The position numbers were made by a program, and so were the translations under genes. A model generated the notes under the pieces. That model saw only the letters and a list, made by a program, of their open reading frames with translations, had not been told where the DNA came from and did no database searches. 6,298 bases of DNA from Candidatus Omnitrophota bacterium (GTDB lineage Bacteria > Omnitrophota > Gorgyraeia > 2-01-FULL-45-10), in NCBI GenBank assembly GCA_026387165.1, contig JAPLMG010000163.1, positions 1 through 6,298 of the forward strand. The letters are read 5' to 3'. This document shows, one piece after another, positions 1 through 5,515 of the stretch; the first letter of the stretch is position 1, and every line of letters begins with the position of its first letter.

Positions 1-108
1 GCCCTGAAGCCTTTTAGATATATGGGGCACTACGGCGCTAGAATTTTTCTTGACCGGATTGCGCTACGCCTCGAGGCCGTTGAATGCCCCCTTAAGAAAA
101 AAGGCTGA
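1..108 (+). CDS. Possible C-terminal end of an unidentified convergent gene (5' partial)
   Basis: The first plus-strand frame is open from the window edge for 35 codons and ends at TGA (106-108). The predicted tail contains KPFRYMGHYGARIF, then an amphipathic stretch (LDRIALRLEAV), and finishes on the basic run PLKKKG. That composition resembles the end of a real soluble protein, and I do not recognise the family. Its orientation would be convergent with xerC, which fits the large hairpins that lie between the two stops. The support is weak: a second plus-strand frame is also open from base 8 to about 124, and third-position GC does not separate the two. The region also holds inverted repeats, so it could be non-coding. 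No start codon or upstream sequence is visible. Confidence 0.35.
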   Translation, partial: ALKPFRYMGHYGARIFLDRIALRLEAVECPLKKKG

Positions 109-152
109 AGGGCGGCAGGCCCCATAAAAATTATTTAAAGAACGGTTTTTGA

Positions 153-203
153 GATTGCTTCGCCCTGTACCCGAGCGAAGCGAGTAGTACAGGGCTCGCA
201 ATG
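153..203. repeat. REP-like palindrome (GATTGC...GCAATG type)
   Basis: The arms at 154-170 (ATTGCTTCGCCCTGTAC) and 187-202 (GTACAGGGCTCGCAAT) are reverse complements apart from a small bulge of two to four bases. The loop of about 16 bases is itself rich in GAGCGAAGCGAG. The minus-strand pattern, CATTGCGAG at one end and GAAGCAATCTC at the other, is a layout commonly seen in dispersed extragenic palindromes of bacteria. As RNA it would form a strong hairpin in both orientations. It has no long T-run next to it, so I treat it as a repeat rather than a terminator. Confidence 0.75.
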
Positions 204-222
204 ACGACGCTTACTTTACTTC

Positions 223-288
223 AAAAATGGGACAGACACTATTTTTACCGAGCACGACCCCGCAAAAATAGTGTCAGTCCCTATTTTT
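223..288. repeat. Long inverted repeat (GGGACAGACACTATTTTT type), likely bidirectional terminator of xerC
   Basis: The arms at 223-246 and 264-288 are near-perfect reverse complements, about 24 bp with one mismatch and one single-base bulge. They enclose a 17-base loop. Each arm starts with A-runs and ends with T-runs, so a transcript from either strand would make a long stem followed by a U-tract, as in an intrinsic terminator. The element starts five bases after the xerC stop codon in the minus direction. Each arm is also partly self-palindromic (AAAAATAG...CTATTTTT). Motifs of this AGTGTC-GTCCC type recur as dispersed repeats in many bacterial genomes, often beside REP-associated tyrosine transposases; that is recalled family knowledge and was not tested here. 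Confidence 0.8.
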
Positions 289-292
289 GCCC

Positions 293-1162
293 TCATGCCC
301 GCGGATGCGCTTTATCGTAGACGCTCTTAAGCCGCTCCATCGTGACATGCGTGTAGATCTGCGTTGTGGAGAGGTTCATGTGGCCCAAGAGCTCCTGGAC
401 GCTCCTTAAGTCCGCGCCTCTATCCAGCAGATGCGTCGCGAATGAATGCCTGAGCGAGTGAGGAGATATATTCTCCTCTATGGAGCATGCGTGAATATAT
501 TTATCGATGACCCTCCTAACGCTCAAATCTGTGAGGCGGGATCCCCGGCTATTTAAAAATACCGGCCCTTTCTCTTTGGCGCGCGCATCTCTTCCCTCGG
601 TATACTTCCGTATAGAGAGGATCGCCGTATCGCCTATCGGGACTATCCTCTCCTTCCGGCCCTTACCTAATACTTTGATAACTCCGCTTATGAAATCTAT
701 ATCATCTATATCGAGGCCGACGAGCTCGCTCACCCTGATGCCGCACGAATAGAGTGTCTCTAAAATAGCTCTGTCCCTTAAACCGGACTCTTTCTTCACG
801 TCGGGAGAGAGTATCAATTTCGTGACCTTCCCGACATCGAGAAATTTGGGAAGCTTCTTATCTAACTTCGGAGAGCTTATGGCAGTGATGGGGTTCGACT
901 TGATGTGGCCCTCGCGGTAGAGAAATTTGAAGAAGCTTCTGAGAGAGGCGAGTTTTCTTGCTATAGTCCTCTTTGAATAGTTCTTGCCGCGAAGATCGGC
1001 TAAAAATCTTCTTAAGACGAGATGGTCGACAGAATCTATACCGGCACGGCCCAAAAATAATGAGAATGCTTTCAGGTCTATCGTGTAGTTGATTATGGTA
1101 TGATTGGATGCATTCTTCTCGATCTTCAGATAATTGATGAACTTATCGATGTATCGCCGCAT
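293..1162 (-). CDS. xerC: Tyrosine recombinase XerC/XerD
   Basis: A 289-residue site-specific recombinase, close to the usual 295-300 of XerC/XerD. It is expected to resolve chromosome dimers at dif together with a partner recombinase and the FtsK translocase. The N-terminal SAM-like DNA-binding domain covers about residues 1-88 and the catalytic domain about 105-280. All catalytic residues are visible: R143 (GIRVSEL), K167 (GKGRKER), H235 and R238 (HSLRHSFATHLL), H261 (LGHMNLSTTQ) and the nucleophile Y270 (TQIYTHV). The ending KAHPRA is typical of the family. The ATG lies one base after the topA stop, with a GGAAG ribosome-binding sequence inside the topA end, so the two are probably co-transcribed and translationally coupled. 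The intact housekeeping motifs and the synteny argue against a phage integrase. XerC and XerD are hard to tell apart by eye; the symbol follows the topA linkage. Confidence 0.93.
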   Translation of the reverse strand: MRRYIDKFINYLKIEKNASNHTIINYTIDLKAFSLFLGRAGIDSVDHLVLRRFLADLRGKNYSKRTIARKLASLRSFFKFLYREGHIKSNPITAISSPKLDKKLPKFLDVGKVTKLILSPDVKKESGLRDRAILETLYSCGIRVSELVGLDIDDIDFISGVIKVLGKGRKERIVPIGDTAILSIRKYTEGRDARAKEKGPVFLNSRGSRLTDLSVRRVIDKYIHACSIEENISPHSLRHSFATHLLDRGADLRSVQELLGHMNLSTTQIYTHVTMERLKSVYDKAHPRA

Positions 1163-1163
1163 C

Positions 1164-3164
1164 TTAAGTTATCTCTTCCTTACCCTCATCGCTCGGAAGC
1201 CTTCTTGCGGTATATCTGCATGCGGGAAACTTTGTACAGCCGTAGAATATCCCGCGCGTCGAACGCCGTTCTACGAGCTCGCCCGTACAGCCCGGGCCCG
1301 GACATTTCACTCCGCTGGTTATGCTTTTGGCGCTCTTACACTTCGGATAGTCGGAGCAGCTTAAGAACTTTCCTCGTCTACCCCACTTTATCACCATAGG
1401 TTTACCGCACAGCTCGCAGACTTCATTGGTGGGCACGATCTCTTTCTTGACATCTCTCATCGCTATCTTAGCCTTGTCTACCGTATGCATGAAAGGCGAG
1501 TAGAAGCCCTTTAAAAGCGTGACCCAGTCTATTTCACCGTCCTCTATGCCGTCAAGCTCATCTTCCATCTTAGCGGTAAACTCGTAATCGAGCACTTTGG
1601 GAAAATGCTCCAGCAGCAATCTGGTAACTATCGTTCCAAGCTCGGTAGGCTTAAGGTAACCGGCATCCCGCCTTACATAATCACGCGTTACTACAGTCGA
1701 GATCGTAGGAGCATATGTGGAAGGCCTGCCTATGCCAAGCTCTTCGAGCACCTTGACCAAAGAAGCGTCCGAATATCTTGGCGGCGGCTTTGTAAAGTGC
1801 TGGCTCGGTATCAGCTCCAACAGATCGAGCGGCTCATCCACCGATAGCTGCGGCATCTTACCCTCACTGACCTTCCCCTTCTCTTCGCTCTCAACCTCGT
1901 AAAGTACCGCGTATCCGTCGAAAATAACTTTTGTGAGGCTGGTCCTGAAGAGATAGTCGCCGGCCTTAATATCTGCCGTGGTCTGTGATAGTATCGATTC
2001 CGACATCTGACTTGAAACAAAACGGTTCCAGATGAGAGTATATAATTTCAGCTGGTCGTGGTTGAGATAATCTTTCACCGATTGCGGCTCTCTCAACGGA
2101 AGCGTAGGCCTTATGGACTCATGCGCTTCCTGGGCCAATTTTTTCGATTTGTAAAAATTCGGCGCCTCAGGATAATATCTTTTACCGTACTTTTCCAGAA
2201 TATAGCTCCTGGCGGCTTCCTGCGCGTCTTTGGATATGCGGACTGAGTCGGTCCTCATATACGTTATTAAACCTATACCGCCTTCCGCGCCTATCTCGAC
2301 GCCTTCATAAAGCGTTTGAGCCACATGCATGGTCTTAACGCTCGAGAACCTCAGCCTGTTAAAAGATTCCTGCTGCAGCTTGCTTGTGGTGAACGGCGCG
2401 GATGGCTTCTTCCTCTTCTTCGTTTCGCGGATATCACTGACTAAAAAAAAGGATTTTTTCAATATCTCTACCGCCTTATCGGATTCCGGCTGCTTCTTGA
2501 GGTCTATGGGCTTATCCTGGTATTTCTCTAACTTTGCTGAGAACTTTTCTTTCGGGGTATCGCCCTTCCTCTTTAGCTGGGCTTCTATCTCCCAATACTC
2601 TTCGGCGTTGAATTTCTTTATATCGTCTTCGCGTTCTACTATAAGGCGGACTGCCACCGACTGTACGCGGCCCGCGCTTAAACCTCTCGATACCTTCTTC
2701 CAAAGCAGCGGGCTCAATGTATACCCGACAAGCCTGTCTAAGATCCTGCGCGCCTGCTGCGCATTAACGAGATTCATGTCTATCTCGCGCGGATGTTTGA
2801 AAGCCGCCTGGACGGCGTCTTTTGTTATTTCATCGAACGATACCCTGTAGAACTTCTTCTTGTCATCCTGCAGAGCGTTCTTAAGGTGCCAGCTTATCGC
2901 CTCGCCCTCCCTGTCAGGATCGGCCGCCAGATATATGGCATCCTTAGTTCTGGCCTCTTTCTTTAACGCGGCGAGGTTCTTCCTTCTTTCGGGGATAACT
3001 ATATATTCGGGCTTGAAATCATTCTCTACGTCTACTCCGATCTTCTTTTTAGGAAGGTCTATGAGATGTCCCATGCTTGCCTCAACGACGTAGTCGTCTC
3101 CGAGGTACTTCTTTATGGTCTTTGATTTTGCTGGTGATTCCACTATGACAAGATTTTTGGCCAC
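1164..3164 (-). CDS. topA: DNA topoisomerase I (type IA)
   Basis: A 666-residue type IA topoisomerase, which relaxes negative supercoils by single-strand cleavage through a 5'-phosphotyrosine. It is shorter than the E. coli enzyme (865) and near the Bacillus and Thermotoga lengths. The Toprim domain opens with VIVESPAK (E9) and has the metal-binding DxDxE triad D82, D84, E86 (ADPDREGE). SAGRVQSVAVRLIVERE at 163-179 and HESIRPT at 348-354 are family signatures. The nucleophile is Y302 in GLITYMRTDS, with R304 beside it; GRPSTYAPTIS follows at 479-489. Two four-cysteine zinc ribbons close the protein: C583/C586/C603/C609 and C621/C626/C643/C649. Many relatives have three, so the tail is short but complete. 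The start is GTG, supported by an AAAGGAG site 11 bases upstream. The basic tail after the last ribbon is ordinary. Confidence 0.97.
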   Translation of the reverse strand: MAKNLVIVESPAKSKTIKKYLGDDYVVEASMGHLIDLPKKKIGVDVENDFKPEYIVIPERRKNLAALKKEARTKDAIYLAADPDREGEAISWHLKNALQDDKKKFYRVSFDEITKDAVQAAFKHPREIDMNLVNAQQARRILDRLVGYTLSPLLWKKVSRGLSAGRVQSVAVRLIVEREDDIKKFNAEEYWEIEAQLKRKGDTPKEKFSAKLEKYQDKPIDLKKQPESDKAVEILKKSFFLVSDIRETKKRKKPSAPFTTSKLQQESFNRLRFSSVKTMHVAQTLYEGVEIGAEGGIGLITYMRTDSVRISKDAQEAARSYILEKYGKRYYPEAPNFYKSKKLAQEAHESIRPTLPLREPQSVKDYLNHDQLKLYTLIWNRFVSSQMSESILSQTTADIKAGDYLFRTSLTKVIFDGYAVLYEVESEEKGKVSEGKMPQLSVDEPLDLLELIPSQHFTKPPPRYSDASLVKVLEELGIGRPSTYAPTISTVVTRDYVRRDAGYLKPTELGTIVTRLLLEHFPKVLDYEFTAKMEDELDGIEDGEIDWVTLLKGFYSPFMHTVDKAKIAMRDVKKEIVPTNEVCELCGKPMVIKWGRRGKFLSCSDYPKCKSAKSITSGVKCPGPGCTGELVERRSTRGIFYGCTKFPACRYTARRLPSDEGKEEIT

Positions 3165-3175
3165 TTATGGTTCGG

Positions 3176-3182
3176 CTCCTTT
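3176..3182 (-). promoter_or_regulatory. Ribosome-binding site that fixes the GTG start of topA
   Basis: Reading on the minus strand, AAAGGAG is followed by 11 bases and then GTG GCC AAA, which encodes the conserved MAKNLVIVESPAK N-terminus. No ATG in this frame lies near it. The site sits directly beside the composite repeat at 3186-3296, so the repeat forms most of the untranslated leader if transcription starts upstream of it. Confidence 0.8.
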
Positions 3183-3185
3183 CAG

Positions 3186-3296
3186 TCGCTCACCATAACC
3201 CCGAGTCGTTCGACTTCGCTCACGATGCTTCGAACGATGCTGAGCAACGTCGAAGCACAAGGCCTTTGTATAAACGTTGGCCGCGCCGAGGGGTTA
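3186..3296. repeat. Composite palindromic repeat between dprA and topA
   Basis: An outer inverted pair, TAACCCC (3196-3202) and GGGGTTA (3290-3296), brackets the element. Inside it, TTCGACTTCGCTCA (3210-3223 region) pairs imperfectly with TGAGCAACGTCGAA (3241-3254), a 14-base arm with about three mismatches. TCGCTCAC also occurs twice in direct orientation at 3186-3193 and 3216-3223. The GAGCGAAGTCGAACGACT wording on the minus strand resembles a common class of dispersed palindromic repeats. The remainder (about 3255-3289) is unexplained spacer with no open frame. Confidence 0.6.
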
Positions 3297-3344
3297 ATTC
3301 TCCGTTCTGATGTAACAATTTAGCATAAAGAAGTATCTCGACGC

Positions 3345-3403
3345 TGTCATTCCCGCGAAAGCGGGAATCTATTGTGTGGATCCCCGCTTGCGCGGGGATG
3401 ACA
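3345..3403. repeat. Twin-hairpin REP element (TGTCAT...ATGACA), copy A
   Basis: A 59-base element bounded by TGTCAT (3345-3350) and its reverse complement ATGACA (3398-3403). It contains two perfect 8-bp hairpins with 4-base loops: ATTCCCGC-GAAA-GCGGGAAT (3349-3368) and ATCCCCGC-TTGC-GCGGGGAT (3380-3399). The first carries a GNRA-type tetraloop. The same layout returns at 5417-5505. It lies 27 bases after the dprA stop. It could slow or partly end transcription into topA or protect the dprA mRNA 3' end, but no U-tract follows, so I do not call it a terminator. Confidence 0.85.
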
Positions 3404-3429
3404 AAAGAACGCTTACTTACGCTAACCTA

Positions 3430-4335
3430 TTACGTTCTAATAAACTGCTTGCCCGGCAGCTCTTTTATGAGGCGCTTCAGCTCCAGAGCCAGTAATACTT
3501 TAGATATCAGGCGAGATTCAACGCCCGATTCTTTCACCACATCGTCTATATAAATAGGCTCGTCTGATAACATCTTATAAACTTTTCTCTCGTCGCAGGA
3601 AAGAGAATTATATACATATCTTGCTGTCTTCTTCGAGATCTTTTCTTCCATGAGCTCTCTCTCGCTTGCGACTGCCGCGGGCTCGATCTCGTGCAGTCCC
3701 AGCTCCTCCATTATATCTTCGGCGCTCTGCACTAACTTCGCGCCGTCCTTTATAAGTTCGTGCGTGCCTTTACTTGTTATGGACGATATCTTTCCCGGCA
3801 CCGCGAATACTTCGCGCCCCTGTTCGAGCGCAAAATCCGCGGTTATCAATGCTCCTGAATTTTTCGCCGCCTCCACGATGACGATGCCGAGAGTTAGGCC
3901 GCTTATGATCCTGTTCCTTATCGGAAAGTTCCGCGGCAGCGGAGAGACGTCGTTCTCAAATTCGCTTATCACCGCGCCCGCCTCTGCTATTTTTTTATAG
4001 AGCTCTTTATTTTCTGCCGGATATATATGGCCATGGCCGCTTCCCATAACCGCTATCGTCCTGCCGTTGGCCTTTAAGGCGCCTCTATGAGCGGCTGAAT
4101 CTATGCCCCGCGCCATCCCGCTCACCACGGTCACGCCGCCCAGCGCGAGGTCGTAGCCGAGTTTCTCGCTCATCTCGATGCCGTATCTTGAAGCGCGGCG
4201 AGAACCCACTATGGCAACCGCAAAATCATCCTCTTCTTTAAAAGAACCGTTGAGATATAGCGCCTTTGGCGGAGAATGTATCTTCTTAAGTATCTCCGGA
4301 TACTCCGCGTCGTTTATTGAAATTGTCCGAATCAT
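3430..4335 (-). CDS. dprA: DNA-processing protein DprA (Smf family)
   Basis: A 301-residue DprA/Smf protein, a cytoplasmic single-strand DNA binder that loads RecA during natural transformation and is also found in many non-competent bacteria. The Rossmann-like core shows AIVGSRRASRYG (41-52), VSGMARGIDSAAHRGAL (71-87), FPIRNRIISGL (137-147), VIVEAAKNSGALITA (152-166) and SKGTHELIKDGA (188-199). A winged-helix domain fills about 243-301 (ERKVYKML...KQFIRT). No N-terminal SAM-like domain precedes the EYPEILKKIHSPPKALY segment, so this is a short form near the B. subtilis length (297). I start it at the ATG at 4333-4335: the frame stays open to 4428, but that extension translates a repeat and antisense-frame asd sequence. 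No good ribosome-binding site precedes this ATG, only an A-rich leader, and asd stops 28 bases upstream. Coupling to asd, or a TTG start in the leader, is possible. Confidence 0.93.
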   Translation of the reverse strand: MIRTISINDAEYPEILKKIHSPPKALYLNGSFKEEDDFAVAIVGSRRASRYGIEMSEKLGYDLALGGVTVVSGMARGIDSAAHRGALKANGRTIAVMGSGHGHIYPAENKELYKKIAEAGAVISEFENDVSPLPRNFPIRNRIISGLTLGIVIVEAAKNSGALITADFALEQGREVFAVPGKISSITSKGTHELIKDGAKLVQSAEDIMEELGLHEIEPAAVASERELMEEKISKKTARYVYNSLSCDERKVYKMLSDEPIYIDDVVKESGVESRLISKVLLALELKRLIKELPGKQFIRT

Positions 4336-4350
4336 TATTTTTTTCGTTTC

Positions 4351-4380
4351 TATACGCAATACGCTATACGCACGACGCAC
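4351..4380. repeat. Short tandem repeat (TATACGCA units) at the asd-dprA junction
   Basis: On the plus strand TATACGCA (4351-4358), ATACGC (4359-4364) and TATACGCA (4365-4372) follow one another, and then CGACGCAC, a degenerate unit. The asd stop codon (4364-4366) is inside the array, and the last few codons of asd are read from its degenerate end. The low-complexity wording resembles dispersed repeats that sit between genes. The array also explains why the dprA frame appears open well upstream of its real start. Confidence 0.65.
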
Positions 4381-5398
4381 CACGAACGAGCTGTTCCCTG
4401 ACCAATATCTCCGCGATCTGAACGGCATTTAACGCGGCGCCCTTACGGATATTATCGCCGACTACCCACATCGATATGCCGTTGGTTATCGACTCGTCCT
4501 GACGAATTCTACCCACAAAAATCTCGTCCTTACCTTCGGCATAGATCGGCATCGGATAGAGCCTCTTCTTCGGATCGTCCACGACAATAACGCCCGGCGC
4601 TTTGGCTAATAGCTTGCGGACCTCGTCCGCGGTTATGTGCTTTTCTGTCTCTATATTGACGCTTTCGGAATGCGCATAGAATACCGGAACCCTCACGCAG
4701 GTGGCATTCACCTCTATGGAAGAGTCCTCCATGATCTTCTTCGTCTCGTTGACCATCTTGATCTCTTCTTTAGTATAGCCGGTCTCCGTAAAGACGTCTA
4801 TCTGCGGAATGAGATTGAAAGCTATCGGATGGGGGAACTGGACCGGCCTTATCTTCTTCTTTGAGAGAAAATCTTTCGACTGATCCCACAGCTCCTGCAC
4901 CTTCTTCTGCCCCGCCCCGGAAACCGATTGATATGTAGTGACGACTATTCTCTTTATCCCGGCGGCCTTATGGATCGGATATAAAGCCACTACCATCTGG
5001 ATGGTCGAGCAGTTCGGATTCGCGATTATACCCTTGTGTTCCTTTATGCGGTGAGCGTTGACTTCGGGTACGACAAGAGGTACTTCCTTTTCCATCCTGT
5101 ATGCGCTTGTATTGTCTACGCAGACCGCGCCCGCCTTTACGGCGCTCGGCAGGAACTCCAGGCTCCTTGACGCTCCGGCGCTCGACAACACTATATCGAT
5201 ACCGTCGAAAGAGTCATGGTCGAGGACCTCAACCGGATAGAACTTGCCGTTAAATTTTAGTTTCTTGCCCTCGGACTTTTCCGAGGCGAGAAGCCTTAAG
5301 TTCTTTACGGGAAATTTTCTCTCGGCCAATATCTTTAAAAAACAGCCGCCTACCGCTCCCGTCGCTCCCATGATTGCTACGTTGTATTTCTTAGCCAT
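4364..5398 (-). CDS. asd: Aspartate-semialdehyde dehydrogenase
   Basis: A 344-residue ASADH that makes L-aspartate 4-semialdehyde from aspartyl phosphate with NADPH, the branch point to lysine/diaminopimelate, threonine and methionine. The nucleotide-binding fold starts at VAIMGATGAVG (7-17). R101 in NTSAYRME is the expected phosphate binder, C130 in ANPNCSTIQ is the nucleophile, Q157 lies in TYQSVSGAG, and H243 in RVPVFYAHSESV is the acid-base residue. The EEIKMVNETKKI stretch (211-222) matches the Bacillus-type enzyme. I start at 5398 because GGAG sits six bases upstream; the frame continues to an ATG at 5420-5422, but that codon belongs to a REP element. The tail after LVR (GASCV) and the stop come from the junction repeat, so the native C-terminus was probably different. 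The active site is intact. Confidence 0.96.
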   Translation of the reverse strand: MAKKYNVAIMGATGAVGGCFLKILAERKFPVKNLRLLASEKSEGKKLKFNGKFYPVEVLDHDSFDGIDIVLSSAGASRSLEFLPSAVKAGAVCVDNTSAYRMEKEVPLVVPEVNAHRIKEHKGIIANPNCSTIQMVVALYPIHKAAGIKRIVVTTYQSVSGAGQKKVQELWDQSKDFLSKKKIRPVQFPHPIAFNLIPQIDVFTETGYTKEEIKMVNETKKIMEDSSIEVNATCVRVPVFYAHSESVNIETEKHITADEVRKLLAKAPGVIVVDDPKKRLYPMPIYAEGKDEIFVGRIRQDESITNGISMWVVGDNIRKGAALNAVQIAEILVREQLVRGASCV

Positions 5399-5404
5399 GC
5401 ATAA

Positions 5405-5408
5405 CTCC
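5405..5408 (-). promoter_or_regulatory. Ribosome-binding site that decides the asd start
   Basis: GGAG on the minus strand is followed by TTATGC and then ATG GCT AAG, a six-base spacing. An in-frame ATG overlaps the GGAG itself (5408-5410), and another lies in the repeat (5420-5422); neither has its own Shine-Dalgarno sequence. The downstream ATG also gives the family-typical MAKKYNVAIMGATG start. Confidence 0.8.
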
Positions 5409-5416
5409 ATTATTAC

Positions 5417-5505
5417 TGTCATTCCCGAATGCTTTTACCTGTCCCCATGAAAATGGGGATCGTGAATCCACAGATGAATGGATGCCCGCTTACGCGGGCA
5501 TGACA
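5417..5505. repeat. Hairpin REP element (TGTCAT...ATGACA), copy B
   Basis: An 89-base element bounded by TGTCAT (5417-5422) and ATGACA (5500-5505), the same ends as the copy at 3345-3403. It holds a 7-bp stem with a GAAA loop, TCCCCAT-GAAA-ATGGGGA (5442-5459), and a perfect 8-bp stem with a TTAC loop, ATGCCCGC-TTAC-GCGGGCAT (5482-5501). It occupies almost the whole asd-leuB gap: 10 bases remain to the leuB stop and 18 to the asd start. Confidence 0.85.
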
Positions 5506-5515
5506 TGATTTGTTA

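Larger units (their letters stand above)
109..292. other. Repeat-rich intergenic region downstream of xerC
   Basis: This 184-base stretch separates the possible plus-strand gene end from the stop of xerC. It holds an AT-rich spacer (about 124-150) and then two large inverted repeats, listed separately at 153-203 and 223-288. I found no convincing open reading frame, promoter, tRNA or other RNA gene in it. hslV and hslU, which often follow xerC in this synteny group, are not here. Confidence 0.6.

Noticed and set aside
293..310. End of xerC derived from a REP element because CATGCCCGC matches the REP stem
   Set aside because: The match is only about nine bases, and the encoded HPRA ending is normal for XerC/XerD, so it is most likely chance.
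293..1162. xerC as a phage or integron integrase marking a mobile element
   Set aside because: Length, motifs, coupling to topA and the dprA-topA-xerC order indicate the housekeeping recombinase; no attachment site or cargo genes are visible.
2443..2459. Homopolymer tracts (A8 followed by GG and A T6) in topA as a programmed frameshift or phase-variation site
   Set aside because: The topA frame is intact across it and the tract encodes ordinary Lys-Lys-Ser-Phe-Phe-Leu; it is at most a spot for sequencing error.
2329..2850. Long plus-strand open frame of 173 codons inside topA
   Set aside because: It lies antisense to a well-conserved topoisomerase, has no ribosome-binding site or recognisable domain, and is a shadow of topA codon usage, as are the other plus-strand frames inside the genes.
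3345..3403. Twin hairpins as a CRISPR fragment or as an intrinsic terminator of dprA
   Set aside because: There are only two unlike hairpins, no regular spacers and no cas genes; no U-tract follows the stems on the minus strand.
4336..4428. N-terminal extension of dprA to the ATG at 4426-4428
   Set aside because: It would overlap asd by 65 bases in another frame and translate the tandem repeat into an arginine-rich leader that DprA proteins do not have.
5399..5422. N-terminal extension of asd to the ATG at 5420-5422
   Set aside because: The extra eight codons run through the leader and into the REP element; the GGAG site and the family-typical MAKK start both point to 5398.
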